DNA of 8,148 nt from an uncultured Akkermansia sp. (GCA_900766865.1 CAAFXA010000136.1:1-8148), one strand, 5' to 3'; counted from the stretch's first letter, positions 1-6,913 are shown. Numbers and translations: made by a program. Notes: generated from the sequence alone by a model not told the origin.

Positions 1-658
1 CTGGAAGCTTGCAGAGCAGGCTCTGCGCGAGGTGCTTACGGAAAATGGGTTCGACTACATTGAGGCCGAGAATGAGGCAGCCTTCTATGGGCCCAAGATT
101 GACTTCATCGTGCGCGACGTCATTGGCCGTGACTGGCAGCTGGGTACAGTGCAGGTGGACTACAATCTGCCCGAGCGCTTCGATTTGGCCTACACCGGCG
201 CAGACAACAAGCCGCACCGCCCTGTAATGATTCACCGAGCACCCTTTGGCTCCATGGAGCGCTTTACCGGTCTTCTTATTGAGCATTTTGCCGGTAAGTT
301 CCCCACCTGGCTGGCTCCTGAGCAGGTGCGTGTGCTGCCCATCTCCGACAAGGTTGCCGATTTTGCAGAGCAGGTTCGCAAGGCACTTGCCGCCAAGAGT
401 GTGCGCGTGAAGCTGGATGACGCGCCCGATAAGATTGGCGCCAAGATTCGTAACGCTCGCCTTGACCGTGTGCCCTACATGATTGTTGTGGGGCAGCGCG
501 AAGCCGAGGAGGGTAAGGTATCTGTCCGTCATCGAGAGCTGGATGTTGTCGGCACGATGACGGTTGAGGATTTTGTTGCTGCTGTGACCGATGAGATTGC
601 GCAGCGCCTGATTAAGCCCGCATTTACCCCCGAACAGAAGGAGGCTCCCCAGCCGTAA
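1..658 (+). CDS. thrS: Threonyl-tRNA synthetase, C-terminal part (5' end outside window)
   Basis: Class II aminoacyl-tRNA synthetase that charges tRNA-Thr with threonine in the cytoplasm. The reading frame is open from base 2 and gives 218 residues, about the last third of a normal ThrRS. What is visible is the end of the catalytic core: an AFYGPKIDF segment, then MIHRAPFGSMERF at about residues 76-88. Its His corresponds to the third zinc/threonine-site ligand of the family, and its Arg-containing motif 3 (GSMERF) binds ATP. A typical FPTWLAP linker leads into the anticodon-binding domain (about 105-200), with DDAPDKIGAKIRNA and VPYMIVVG. The last 15 or so residues are a non-conserved tail. 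infC follows 95 bases downstream, the classical thrS-infC order. An internal GTG at 32 is not the start, because the frame continues to the window edge. Identification is secure. Confidence 0.96.
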   Translation, partial: WKLAEQALREVLTENGFDYIEAENEAAFYGPKIDFIVRDVIGRDWQLGTVQVDYNLPERFDLAYTGADNKPHRPVMIHRAPFGSMERFTGLLIEHFAGKFPTWLAPEQVRVLPISDKVADFAEQVRKALAAKSVRVKLDDAPDKIGAKIRNARLDRVPYMIVVGQREAEEGKVSVRHRELDVVGTMTVEDFVAAVTDEIAQRLIKPAFTPEQKEAPQP

Positions 659-677
659 GGAGCGAGATTACCATTTC

Positions 678-710
678 CCGCGCAGGTGCGCAGATTGCTC
701 ACCTGCGCGG
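678..710 (+). promoter_or_regulatory. Strong stem-loop between thrS and infC
   Basis: A perfect 11-bp GC-rich inverted repeat (678-688 with 700-710) encloses an 11-base loop, which can itself pair three more bases (690-692 with 696-698). It begins 20 bases after the thrS stop and ends 43 bases before the infC GTG. No T-run follows on the plus strand (the next bases are ACAAAAACAC), so it does not look like a standard intrinsic terminator. It could be an infC leader structure, an mRNA processing or stabilising hairpin, or a Rho-assisted attenuator. The hairpin is seen directly; the role is inferred. Confidence 0.6.
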
Positions 711-753
711 ACAAAAACACCATACAATACCACAACCAAGTACTAACACACAA

Positions 754-1407
754 GTGTCAGCCCCACAGAAAAACACCAACCCTGCTAATCGTGCCAACCG
801 CCGCGAGCAGAACAACAAAACTCCGCAGATTCGTGTCAATGACCGTATCCGCGCTCCCCGTGTCCGAGTAGTTACCGCCAATGGCGACCAGCTCGGCGTC
901 ATGGCTACGCGAGACGCCCTCGTACGCGCCAAAGAAATCGGCCTCGACCTCGTTGAGGTAGCTCCGAATGCAGATCCGCCTGTTTGCCGACTTATCGACT
1001 ACGGCAAGTTTAAATACATGCAGGCCAAAATGCAGAAGAACAACAAGGCCAAGACTGTGCGCATGAAGGAAATTAAACTTCGTATTGGTACGGATGTTAA
1101 CGACTATAACGTTAAGATGGCGCGCACGGAGCAGTTCCTGGACCATGGCCATAAAGTGCGCTTCCAGTTGCGCTTCCGTGGCCGAGAGAATGCTCACCAG
1201 CAGCTGGGCCTCGAAGTGATGGCCAAGGTTGTGGAAGATATGAAGACAATGGGTAAGGTAGATCAGGCGGCCAAGCTTGCCGGTAACACTGTTACCATGG
1301 TGCTGACGCCGCTGCCGACCGGTCAGCGTGTGAAGAAGTTCAAGAAGTTCGAGGAGGCCGACTTTGATGCCGACTCCGAAGAGTTCGATGCTTCTGATGA
1401 CGAATAA
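754..1407 (+). CDS. infC: Translation initiation factor IF-3
   Basis: IF3 binds the 30S subunit, prevents premature 50S joining and checks the start codon and initiator tRNA. The 217-residue protein shows the N-domain (about 26-95: IRVNDRIRAP, DLVEVAPNADPPVCRL, DYGKFKY), the basic linker (about 91-107), and the C-domain (about 108-188: KEIKLRIGTDVNDYNVK, RFRGRENAHQQLG, VTMVLTPLP). It is longer than the roughly 180-residue E. coli protein: about 25 extra polar residues precede the core, and a C-terminal tail (about 193-217) begins Lys-rich and ends strongly acidic (EEADFDADSEEFDASDDE). The start chosen is a GTG with no Shine-Dalgarno sequence in front. The frame stays open upstream, so a rarer start further up (for example ATA at 727) cannot be excluded. 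The usual rpmI-rplT genes do not follow; an intrinsic terminator does. Identity is secure, the exact start moderately so. Confidence 0.95.
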   Translation: MSAPQKNTNPANRANRREQNNKTPQIRVNDRIRAPRVRVVTANGDQLGVMATRDALVRAKEIGLDLVEVAPNADPPVCRLIDYGKFKYMQAKMQKNNKAKTVRMKEIKLRIGTDVNDYNVKMARTEQFLDHGHKVRFQLRFRGRENAHQQLGLEVMAKVVEDMKTMGKVDQAAKLAGNTVTMVLTPLPTGQRVKKFKKFEEADFDADSEEFDASDDE

Positions 1408-1430
1408 AGCATTTTAACACAATAGCATAC

Positions 1431-1470
1431 CGCCGCAGCTGCTCTCGTGGGCCGCTGCGGCGTTTTGTTT
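1431..1470 (+). terminator. Intrinsic terminator of thrS-infC
   Basis: A 9-bp GC-only-but-one stem, CGCCGCAGC (1431-1439) with GCTGCGGCG (1454-1462), and a 14-base loop are followed directly by TTTTGTTT (1463-1470). It lies 23 bases after the infC stop. This is a textbook Rho-independent terminator in the plus direction. It implies that the thrS-infC transcript ends here rather than running into ribosomal protein genes. Confidence 0.88.
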
Positions 1471-1601
1471 GGCGGAAGTGAGGCATCAACCTCTTATGGT
1501 GTTGGCCTGCTGCTGCGTGCGGGTGAGCCTGTGCCGGGTGGTCAGGGGGTAGACAACCATACGATGAGGCAAGATAAAAATCCGGGAACTGGTGATTTTG
1601 C

Positions 1602-1629
1602 TTGCCTGAGCTTCAAATATGCATATAAT
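1602..1629 (+). promoter_or_regulatory. Putative sigma70-type promoter of the PrsW-family gene
   Basis: A perfect TATAAT (1624-1629) is preceded at 16 bases by TTGCCT (1602-1607), a 4/6 match to TTGACA. Transcription would begin near 1635-1637, only about seven bases before the ATG at 1643. The in-frame ATG at 1619 would then lie upstream of the transcript, which favours 1643 as the start. The boxes are seen in the sequence; activity is inferred. Confidence 0.5.
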
Positions 1630-1642
1630 ACCGCAATACGCC

Positions 1643-2857
1643 ATGCATTGCTCTGAAAGCTATTACCTGATTCGCAACAGCGAAACTTACGGCCCTTACA
1701 CGGTGCCGGAGCTCAGGCGTATGCTGGCTGCAGGAGAAGTAAAGGAGGCGGATTATATATGGCAGGAGGGGATGTCTTCCCGTCTGCCGCTGGGTGCCCT
1801 GCCTGGTATTATGGAGCATGCTGACGACCGCTTGCCCGGACTGCGTAGCTTTTCCTTGTCTGACTTTTTTTCTGAGGTCTTTAAGCGCCATAGCACAAAG
1901 GATATAGAAGAATGCTTCAGTGCTGGTACTTCGCGCACGACTCCTCCGCTTTGCGAGGTAAGTACAGCCTGGCCGGCTCCCTGGATATTCTCTCGCATGA
2001 TTCTGGTGTGTCTAGTGTTGTATTTTGGTTTCAACTGGGCGTCCACCCAGTTCCAGAATCCGTTGCTGGTTCCCGGTTTGCTTTTTGTGGGGAATTTCGG
2101 CATTCCGTTCTGTCTGTTTGTCTTATTCTATGAGATGAATGTGCGGCGAGACGTCAGCATTTACTCTGCTGGGGTAATGATGATGACCGGCAGCATGCTC
2201 TCGCTTATATTTTCCCTTATTCTTTTTGCCTTCTGGCATGGGCAGAGCAGTATCTGGGCAGGTCCCATCGAAGAGACGGCAAAGCTGCTGGCCGTGCTGC
2301 TGGTAGCGCATCGCATGTGCAATGGGCGTATTCTTACAGGTTTGTTACTGGGTGCTGCGATTGGTGCCGGCTTTGCAGCTTTTGAGAGTGCCGGCTATAC
2401 GTTCATGCACTTGCGTCACCTCATTGTATACTTTACGGCTGCAGATGTGTTGAGCAATTTCGACCCGGCCGCGGCAGCCCATGTTCAGCATGTGGCGGAG
2501 CAGGGGCTTAGTCCGGATTTTGTGATGCAGTACCGGGCGCTCATCACAGTGGCTGCCGGGCATACACAATGGACCGCCATAACAGCTGGCGCATATTGGT
2601 TGGTGTGGAGCAGGCAGCAAAAGGAGGGTACGCTTGAAAAAGCTTCGGCGGTTGTAAACTTTAATGTCCTTCTGGATATCCGCTTCCTGCGCGTTGCCGT
2701 GATACCTGTTCTCGTCCACATGTTCTGGAACAGTTCATTGTGTGACGCTTTCCCCGGATTCAAAATCCTTATATGCGCTGTTATAAGTTGGGCTGTGGTG
2801 CTGCGTCTTGTAGCAGCCGGATTGGGACAGGTGCGTGCCGCCAAGGCTCTTATCTAA
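1643..2857 (+). CDS. PrsW-family intramembrane metalloprotease with N-terminal GYF_2 domain
   Basis: Predicted multi-spanning membrane protein of 404 residues. PrsW proteins belong to the CAAX-protease/ABI superfamily of intramembrane peptidases; Bacillus PrsW cleaves an anti-sigma factor. Residues about 5-55 form a GYF_2-type domain (YYLIRNSETYGPYTVPELRRML, with the IW of YIWQEGM), a cytoplasmic protein-interaction module. Hydrophobic segments lie at about 118-134, 140-162, 172-198, 207-222, 228-246, 298-322, 346-362 and 373-392. The putative metal-site motifs of PrsW are all present: EETAK (210-214), FAAFESAGY (244-252), His307 in GHTQW, and HMFWNS (359-364). An alternative ATG at 1619 adds eight residues but would sit inside the promoter. 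It stands alone on this strand; its last eight bases overlap the convergent umuD-like gene. Two sigma factor genes are nearby but their anti-sigma partners are not visible, so the substrate is unknown. The family call is firm; the role is not. Confidence 0.85.
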   Translation: MHCSESYYLIRNSETYGPYTVPELRRMLAAGEVKEADYIWQEGMSSRLPLGALPGIMEHADDRLPGLRSFSLSDFFSEVFKRHSTKDIEECFSAGTSRTTPPLCEVSTAWPAPWIFSRMILVCLVLYFGFNWASTQFQNPLLVPGLLFVGNFGIPFCLFVLFYEMNVRRDVSIYSAGVMMMTGSMLSLIFSLILFAFWHGQSSIWAGPIEETAKLLAVLLVAHRMCNGRILTGLLLGAAIGAGFAAFESAGYTFMHLRHLIVYFTAADVLSNFDPAAAAHVQHVAEQGLSPDFVMQYRALITVAAGHTQWTAITAGAYWLVWSRQQKEGTLEKASAVVNFNVLLDIRFLRVAVIPVLVHMFWNSSLCDAFPGFKILICAVISWAVVLRLVAAGLGQVRAAKALI

Positions 2858-3266
2858 TGGGTTTTACAACCCAGGTAACGACCCCGAAAAAGTCTGATTT
2901 CTCTATTTCTGTGAGGGTGCGGGGCTCATAATCCGGGTTTTCCGGCACAAGTTGCACCACCTCTCCCAGATAACGCAGGCGTTTAACGGTAAACTCCCCA
3001 TCCACAGCTGCTATAATGATATCGCCATTCTGTGGTTCGAGGCTTCTGTCCACTACCAATATATCTCCATCCTCAATGCCGGCTCCTGTCATGCTATGTC
3101 CCCGGGCTTTTACATAATATGTTGTAGCCGGGCGCCGGACGCAGAGCTGATTCAGATCCAGTATACTGTGGTTTTCTCCGTCTGCCGGGGATGGGAAGCC
3201 TGCTGCTACTCCTTCCTCGAAGTAGGGCTGCCCCAGTAGCGCTTCTGTGTCTGCTGCGAGTTCCAT
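2850..3266 (-). CDS. umuD: UmuD-like S24 self-cleaving protein
   Basis: 138 residues, the same length as E. coli UmuD (139), and similar to it throughout. In the SOS response UmuD cleaves itself on RecA filaments, and UmuD' joins UmuC to form translesion polymerase V. Seen here: the cleavage site Ala22-Gly23 in GVAAGFPSPADG (LexA-style Ala-Gly, where UmuD has Cys-Gly), the catalytic Ser58 in KARGHSM, the catalytic Lys95 in VDGEFTVKRL, DLNQL (37-41) and the C-terminal FFGVVTWVVKPIR. There is no N-terminal HTH, so this is not LexA. The start at 3266 is chosen because UmuD similarity begins there; the frame stays open to 3383, but that stretch overlaps the sigma gene and looks like no known domain. 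The gene lies 16 bases behind the ECF sigma gene and is probably co-transcribed. No umuC follows; the next gene is convergent. No Shine-Dalgarno or LexA-box sequence was recognised. Confidence 0.9.
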   Translation of the reverse strand: MELAADTEALLGQPYFEEGVAAGFPSPADGENHSILDLNQLCVRRPATTYYVKARGHSMTGAGIEDGDILVVDRSLEPQNGDIIIAAVDGEFTVKRLRYLGEVVQLVPENPDYEPRTLTEIEKSDFFGVVTWVVKPIR

Positions 3267-3282
3267 GGGGGCGGAGTGAGTG

Positions 3283-3888
3283 TCAGCGGTCGTCTGCCAG
3301 AATACTCTGCAGGTGGCGGTGCGCATAGTGAAGTCGGGAACGCAGCGTGCCTTCTGAAACTTTGAGCATTTTGGCGATTTCACCGTAATTCATGCCCATA
3401 ATATCGCAGAGCGTCACAACCTCTCTGTGGGCGGGGGAAAGTTGCTCCATAGCAGCTTTCAGACGCTTTTTGAGGTCGTTCACATGCGCTCCTCGCATAG
3501 GGTCTGCTGCAAGAGCCGGGTCGGAAAGTTCGTTATTTTTCTCGAGCGGGTCACCATTCTCATCGTTGTCGATGCTGTAGGTGTTCATGCGCTTTCTCTT
3601 ACGGATGAAGTTGCGGGCCTGATTGGCGGCAATGGTGTATAACCAGGTGTAGAAGGCGCTGTTGCCGTTAAAGTAGCGCAGGGAATGATATGCCTTCAGA
3701 AAGGCTTCCTGCGCAATATCGTAGGCATCCGCTTCCGAGTTGACCATCTGCATAATCATTACATGCAGGCGGCGACTGTGGCGACGTACAAGCTCATCGT
3801 AAGCCCGCGTGGTTCCCTCGAGCGTGAGCTTTATAAGGCTCTCGTCCGATAAGTCTTGCAATTTTGCAGGCTTTAGATTATCGCTCAT
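3283..3888 (-). CDS. RNA polymerase ECF-type sigma factor (RpoE-like)
   Basis: 201-residue group IV sigma factor that directs RNA polymerase to a stress or envelope regulon. Region 2 spans about 28-100: YDELVRRHSRRLHVMIMQMV, DIAQEAFLKAYHSL for core binding, and FYTWLYTIAANQARNFIRKRKR for -10 recognition. A polar, acidic linker (about 101-140) follows, then region 4 (about 146-195: LSPAHREVVTLCDIMGMNYGEIAKML, with helix-turn-helix SEGTLRSRLHYAHRHL) for -35 recognition. Both regions are complete. The ATG at 3888 gives the standard length, although no Shine-Dalgarno sequence precedes it. A umuD-like gene follows at 16 bases instead of the anti-sigma gene common in such operons. A hairpin at 3931-3959 separates it from purF upstream. 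I saw no convincing -35/-10 pair in the 84-base gap, so its promoter is unknown. The ECF family is certain; the subgroup and signal are not. Confidence 0.93.
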   Translation of the reverse strand: MSDNLKPAKLQDLSDESLIKLTLEGTTRAYDELVRRHSRRLHVMIMQMVNSEADAYDIAQEAFLKAYHSLRYFNGNSAFYTWLYTIAANQARNFIRKRKRMNTYSIDNDENGDPLEKNNELSDPALAADPMRGAHVNDLKKRLKAAMEQLSPAHREVVTLCDIMGMNYGEIAKMLKVSEGTLRSRLHYAHRHLQSILADDR

Positions 3889-3930
3889 GGTTTCTGATGG
3901 TGGGAAAAAGGGTGTAGGGTAGTTTGGGGG

Positions 3931-3959
3931 ATACCCGCCTGCACTGGGCAGGCGGGTAT
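3931..3959 (-). terminator. Terminator-like hairpin after purF
   Basis: A perfect 12-bp GC-rich inverted repeat (ATACCCGCCTGC at 3931-3942 with its complement at 3948-3959) has a five-base loop. It starts 13 bases after the purF stop on the minus strand and lies 42 bases before the ECF sigma start. No U-tract follows immediately (the next bases on the minus strand are CCCCC), with only a short T-run about 20 bases on, so it may need Rho or act mainly as a 3' stabilising structure. Confidence 0.62.
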
Positions 3960-3972
3960 TGTGATGGTGGGG

Positions 3973-5862
3973 TCAGAGCTGATAGTCGCGTTTGTCGCGG
4001 CTTTCGAACCAGCTGATGAAGGCGTTGTTTACCACGGTGTAACCACCGGGGGTCGGGTAATCACCGCTGAAATACCAGTCTCCGCAGGGGCCTTCGATAG
4101 CATCCCTCAGGCCTTCCAGAGATTGGTAGATGACCTGGATAGTGCAGGGGCAGTTATCCGGCGTAACCATGCGGGAAACCTCGGCTGTAATCTCGTCTGC
4201 CGTAAACGGCTCGTAGATTTTCTTTACAGGATTGGTGCGCTCGGCCAGCGGCAGAGTAAGCTGGCGCTTGCACTCCTCGTATACGTCGATGATATGGGTG
4301 TACATGCCACGCTTCTTCAGCAGGGTGATGGCTGCCTGGAAGGCAATGAACTTGCCCATCTCGCTCATGTCGATACCATAGCAGTCCGGGTAGCGAACCT
4401 GCGGCGCGGAGGAGACGATGACAATCTTGCGGGCATTGGTGCGGGCCAGCAGTCGAAGAAGACTCATCTTCAGCGTGGTGCCACGCACGATGGAGTCATC
4501 AATGGCTACCAGTACCTCGTCCTCATTGACAGCGCCATAGGTGAGGTCGTACACCATGGCTGCGAGCTGCTTGCGGCTACTTTCTTCGGAGATGAACGTG
4601 CGCAGCTTAATGTCCTTGTGGGCGATTTTTTCTGCACGGGGCCAGCGGCGCAGGATAAGCTCGTTGATGAGCTCCTCGCTCATGGTGCCATCGCGATAGG
4701 CTTTTACCATGGCTTCAGTCACCTTGTTGCGACGATAGGCGCGCAGGCCTTCCAGAAGTCCGTAGTAGGAGACTTCTGCCGTATTCGGGATGAAGGTAAT
4801 GGCGGCCTTGGAGAAATTGCCATCCAGACTTTCTACAACCTGCTCTGTGAGGTTTGCACCCAGAGCCTTGCGCTCGCGGTAGATAACCGGGTCGTTGCCT
4901 CGGGATGTGTACACGTCTTCGAAGCAGCAGGGGGTGGGTGTTTCGGGCTTGGTGTATTCCTTGATGGAAACGCTGCCGTCATATTTCACCACAATCATGT
5001 TGGCAGGAGCAAGCTCCTTCACTTCATGTTCCTCCACTTCCATGACGCTCATCAGCGGTACTCGCTCGCTGGCTACAGCCAGATATTCATCTGTGAGCAC
5101 ATAGTAGCAGTAGCGGATGCCATGGGGGTCGCGCAGGCAGAAGAAATCGCCATTACCGACGCCGCCCATAATGGTGTAGCCGCCGTCCCAGCCCTTGCTG
5201 GCCTTACCGATGATGTCGAAGAGATCCAGTTCCTCTGAGATGATGTGGGGGATTTCCTGGCCATCTACATTTTTGTCGCGGAGCTGGCGGTAGAGGTCCG
5301 TATGGGCTTCGTCCAGATAGTAGCCAACCTCTTCCAGCAGAGTCTGCATATCTGTGCCGAACACAGGGTGCTGACCACGGGAGATGAGCTTCTGGTGCAG
5401 CTCGGAGATGTTTGTGATGCCCATGTTGCCCTGCATCATGAGGGTTCGTGTAGGCCAGTTAGTGCGGCGCACATAGGGGTGGCAGATGCCTTCCTCCATG
5501 GTAACACCACTGGTACCGTAGAGCAGGTGCCCCATAAGAACCTCGCCGCCGAAGTTGAAATTACGCTTGTAACTTTCAGCATCAGTTCCCTTGATGAGCC
5601 CCTCGCTTCGCATGCGCCGAAGGTTGCGCTGCTGATTGGAGAAGATGTTGGTGACAGCAGATGGTGCAGCATCGCGGGCTCGGTAGATGTAGGGTTCACC
5701 CAGCGGCATATTGAGCTTAATGCAGCCAATGCCGGCGCCATCCTGACCACGATTGTGCTGCTTTTCCATCAACAGGAAAAGCTTGTTGAAGGCCCACTCC
5801 GGCGTGCCGTACTTCTCCGCAAAATAGGAGAGCGGCTTAAGCAGGCGAATTGCAGCGGACAT
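3973..5862 (-). CDS. purF: Amidophosphoribosyltransferase (PurF), long Bacteroidota/Akkermansia-type
   Basis: Catalyses the first step of de novo purine synthesis: PRPP plus glutamine gives 5-phosphoribosylamine. At 629 residues it is much longer than E. coli PurF (505) but matches the long form I recall from Bacteroides. N-terminal Ntn-type glutaminase-like domain (about 1-300): KQHNRGQDGAGI (34-45), GHLLYGTSG (111-119), QGNMGITN (144-151), DGGYTIMGG (226-234), RDPHGIR (244-250). Phosphoribosyltransferase domain (about 310-530): FEDVYTSRGND (314-324), FIPNTAE (357-363), the PRPP-binding loop VAIDDSIVRGTT (452-463), and SSAPQVRYPDCYGIDM (484-499). The C-terminal segment ends in GDWYFSGDYPTPGG (594-607). 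Odd points: the N-terminus is MSAAIRLLKPL with no Cys-Gly, although the family nucleophile is an N-terminal Cys, and the glutamine-binding Arg of GH-x-RY is Leu114. An earlier start is impossible because the purM stop lies in frame eight codons upstream. It follows purM by 21 bases, probably in one transcript. No Shine-Dalgarno sequence is visible. Confidence 0.93.
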   Translation of the reverse strand: MSAAIRLLKPLSYFAEKYGTPEWAFNKLFLLMEKQHNRGQDGAGIGCIKLNMPLGEPYIYRARDAAPSAVTNIFSNQQRNLRRMRSEGLIKGTDAESYKRNFNFGGEVLMGHLLYGTSGVTMEEGICHPYVRRTNWPTRTLMMQGNMGITNISELHQKLISRGQHPVFGTDMQTLLEEVGYYLDEAHTDLYRQLRDKNVDGQEIPHIISEELDLFDIIGKASKGWDGGYTIMGGVGNGDFFCLRDPHGIRYCYYVLTDEYLAVASERVPLMSVMEVEEHEVKELAPANMIVVKYDGSVSIKEYTKPETPTPCCFEDVYTSRGNDPVIYRERKALGANLTEQVVESLDGNFSKAAITFIPNTAEVSYYGLLEGLRAYRRNKVTEAMVKAYRDGTMSEELINELILRRWPRAEKIAHKDIKLRTFISEESSRKQLAAMVYDLTYGAVNEDEVLVAIDDSIVRGTTLKMSLLRLLARTNARKIVIVSSAPQVRYPDCYGIDMSEMGKFIAFQAAITLLKKRGMYTHIIDVYEECKRQLTLPLAERTNPVKKIYEPFTADEITAEVSRMVTPDNCPCTIQVIYQSLEGLRDAIEGPCGDWYFSGDYPTPGGYTVVNNAFISWFESRDKRDYQL

Positions 5863-5883
5863 ACTGTTGTGTCGGTTTGTGGT

Positions 5884-6882
5884 TTACTTGCGCACCTTCA
5901 CATGGATGCCCTTGCCTTCGCGCATGGTACCGATGACGGTTCCGCCGGGGCCGGCAGTGCATGCCTGTTCCACCTGCTCAGGCTTCACGATTGCTACCCA
6001 GCCGATACCCATGTTGAAGGTGTGGAAGCGGTCTTCGGCATCCACAAAGGAAAGCACCTTCTGCACAGCTGCGTTGTCCCAGTAGGGAATCTCAAGGTCG
6101 GCACCCTTCTCGCCCAGGAAGCGTTCCAGGTTCTCGGGCAGACCGCCACCGGTGATGTGGGCATAGGCCTTGGGAGTGATGCCGAGCTTGCGCATGTCGT
6201 ACACGACATCATGGTACAGGCGGGTGGGAGCCAGCAGGCTGCGCAGCTCCTCTTCTGTAAGCAAATCGGGGTTCTGCTTCAGGATGCGGCGTACAAGGCT
6301 CCAGCCATTGGCGTGGAAGCCATCACTCGGATAGCCGATGAGTACATCGCCTACCTCCACCTTGGAGGGATCAATCATCTGGCTCTTTTCAACACAACCA
6401 ATGCTGAAACCGGCCATCTCCACAAGATTCTCGGGTACTACACCGGGCATTTCAGCCGTTTCGCCGCCGGCCAGAATGCAATTGCAGCTTTCCAGGTAGT
6501 CGCACATGCCTGCCACCAGGCGGGTAATACGCGGTTTCTCGATTTCCAGATTGGAGATGCCCAGGTAGTCCAGGAATACGAGCGGGTCACCGCCGGTGGT
6601 GAGAATGTCGTTCACGTTCATGGCCACCAGGTCTTTGCCTGCTGTTTCGAGCATATCCAGGTCGAAAAGAATTTCGGTCTTGGTGCCCACGCCGTCAGTG
6701 CCGGTCACAATGACGGGCTCCTTGTAGGCGGAGAGGTCGTAAGCAGCAGCAAACAGCCCGAAGGCGTTGCAGAGCTTGCGGTTTTTCTGCGTGCGCTTAA
6801 CGTGCGCGCTGATGTCATTCACGAAAGACTGTGCCTCGATTGTATCGACGCCGGATTGCTTGTATGTGAGATTGCCGGACAT
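5884..6882 (-). CDS. purM: Phosphoribosylformylglycinamidine cyclo-ligase (AIR synthetase)
   Basis: Cytoplasmic enzyme of purine synthesis step 5: ATP-dependent closure of FGAM to aminoimidazole ribotide. The 332-residue protein (E. coli 345) begins with the family's typical LTYKQSGVD. It shows VTGTDGVGTK (59-68), AMNVNDILTTGGDPLVFLDY (87-106), LAGGETAEMPG (137-147) of the nucleotide site, then the C-terminal AIRS domain with SDGFHANGWSLVRRIL (186-201), LLAPTRLYHD (216-225), HITGGGLPENLERF (242-255) and FNMGIG (289-294). The ATG at 6882 is preferred to an in-frame upstream TTG at 6942: the extra 20 residues are not family-like and that codon is part of the promoter's -35 box. First gene of a two-gene transcript with purF. 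The C-terminus is slightly short but complete. Confidence 0.96.
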   Translation of the reverse strand: MSGNLTYKQSGVDTIEAQSFVNDISAHVKRTQKNRKLCNAFGLFAAAYDLSAYKEPVIVTGTDGVGTKTEILFDLDMLETAGKDLVAMNVNDILTTGGDPLVFLDYLGISNLEIEKPRITRLVAGMCDYLESCNCILAGGETAEMPGVVPENLVEMAGFSIGCVEKSQMIDPSKVEVGDVLIGYPSDGFHANGWSLVRRILKQNPDLLTEEELRSLLAPTRLYHDVVYDMRKLGITPKAYAHITGGGLPENLERFLGEKGADLEIPYWDNAAVQKVLSFVDAEDRFHTFNMGIGWVAIVKPEQVEQACTAGPGGTVIGTMREGKGIHVKVRK

Positions 6883-6913
6883 AAATTGAGTGATATCGCG
6901 TGGATTCGGGCGG

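Noticed and set aside
11..26. GCAGAGC-AG-GCTCTGC palindrome in thrS
   Set aside because: Two-base loop inside a conserved coding region; explained by codon choice.
723..728. TACAAT as a -10 box for infC
   Set aside because: No -35-like hexamer at 15-19 bases upstream; that space is occupied by the hairpin stem.
1447..1656. Small plus-strand frame of 69 codons after infC
   Set aside because: It starts inside the infC terminator and has no recognisable domain or upstream signals; 1471-1601 appears to be plain intergenic DNA.
2859..2872. Short GGGTT/AACCC hairpin at the convergent gene ends
   Set aside because: Only five base pairs, inside the umuD coding sequence, with no U-tract; too weak to call a terminator.
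3267..3383. Extended N-terminus of the umuD-like frame overlapping the sigma gene
   Set aside because: UmuD similarity begins at the Met at 3266; the added residues are the shadow of the sigma factor's region 4 coding sequence.
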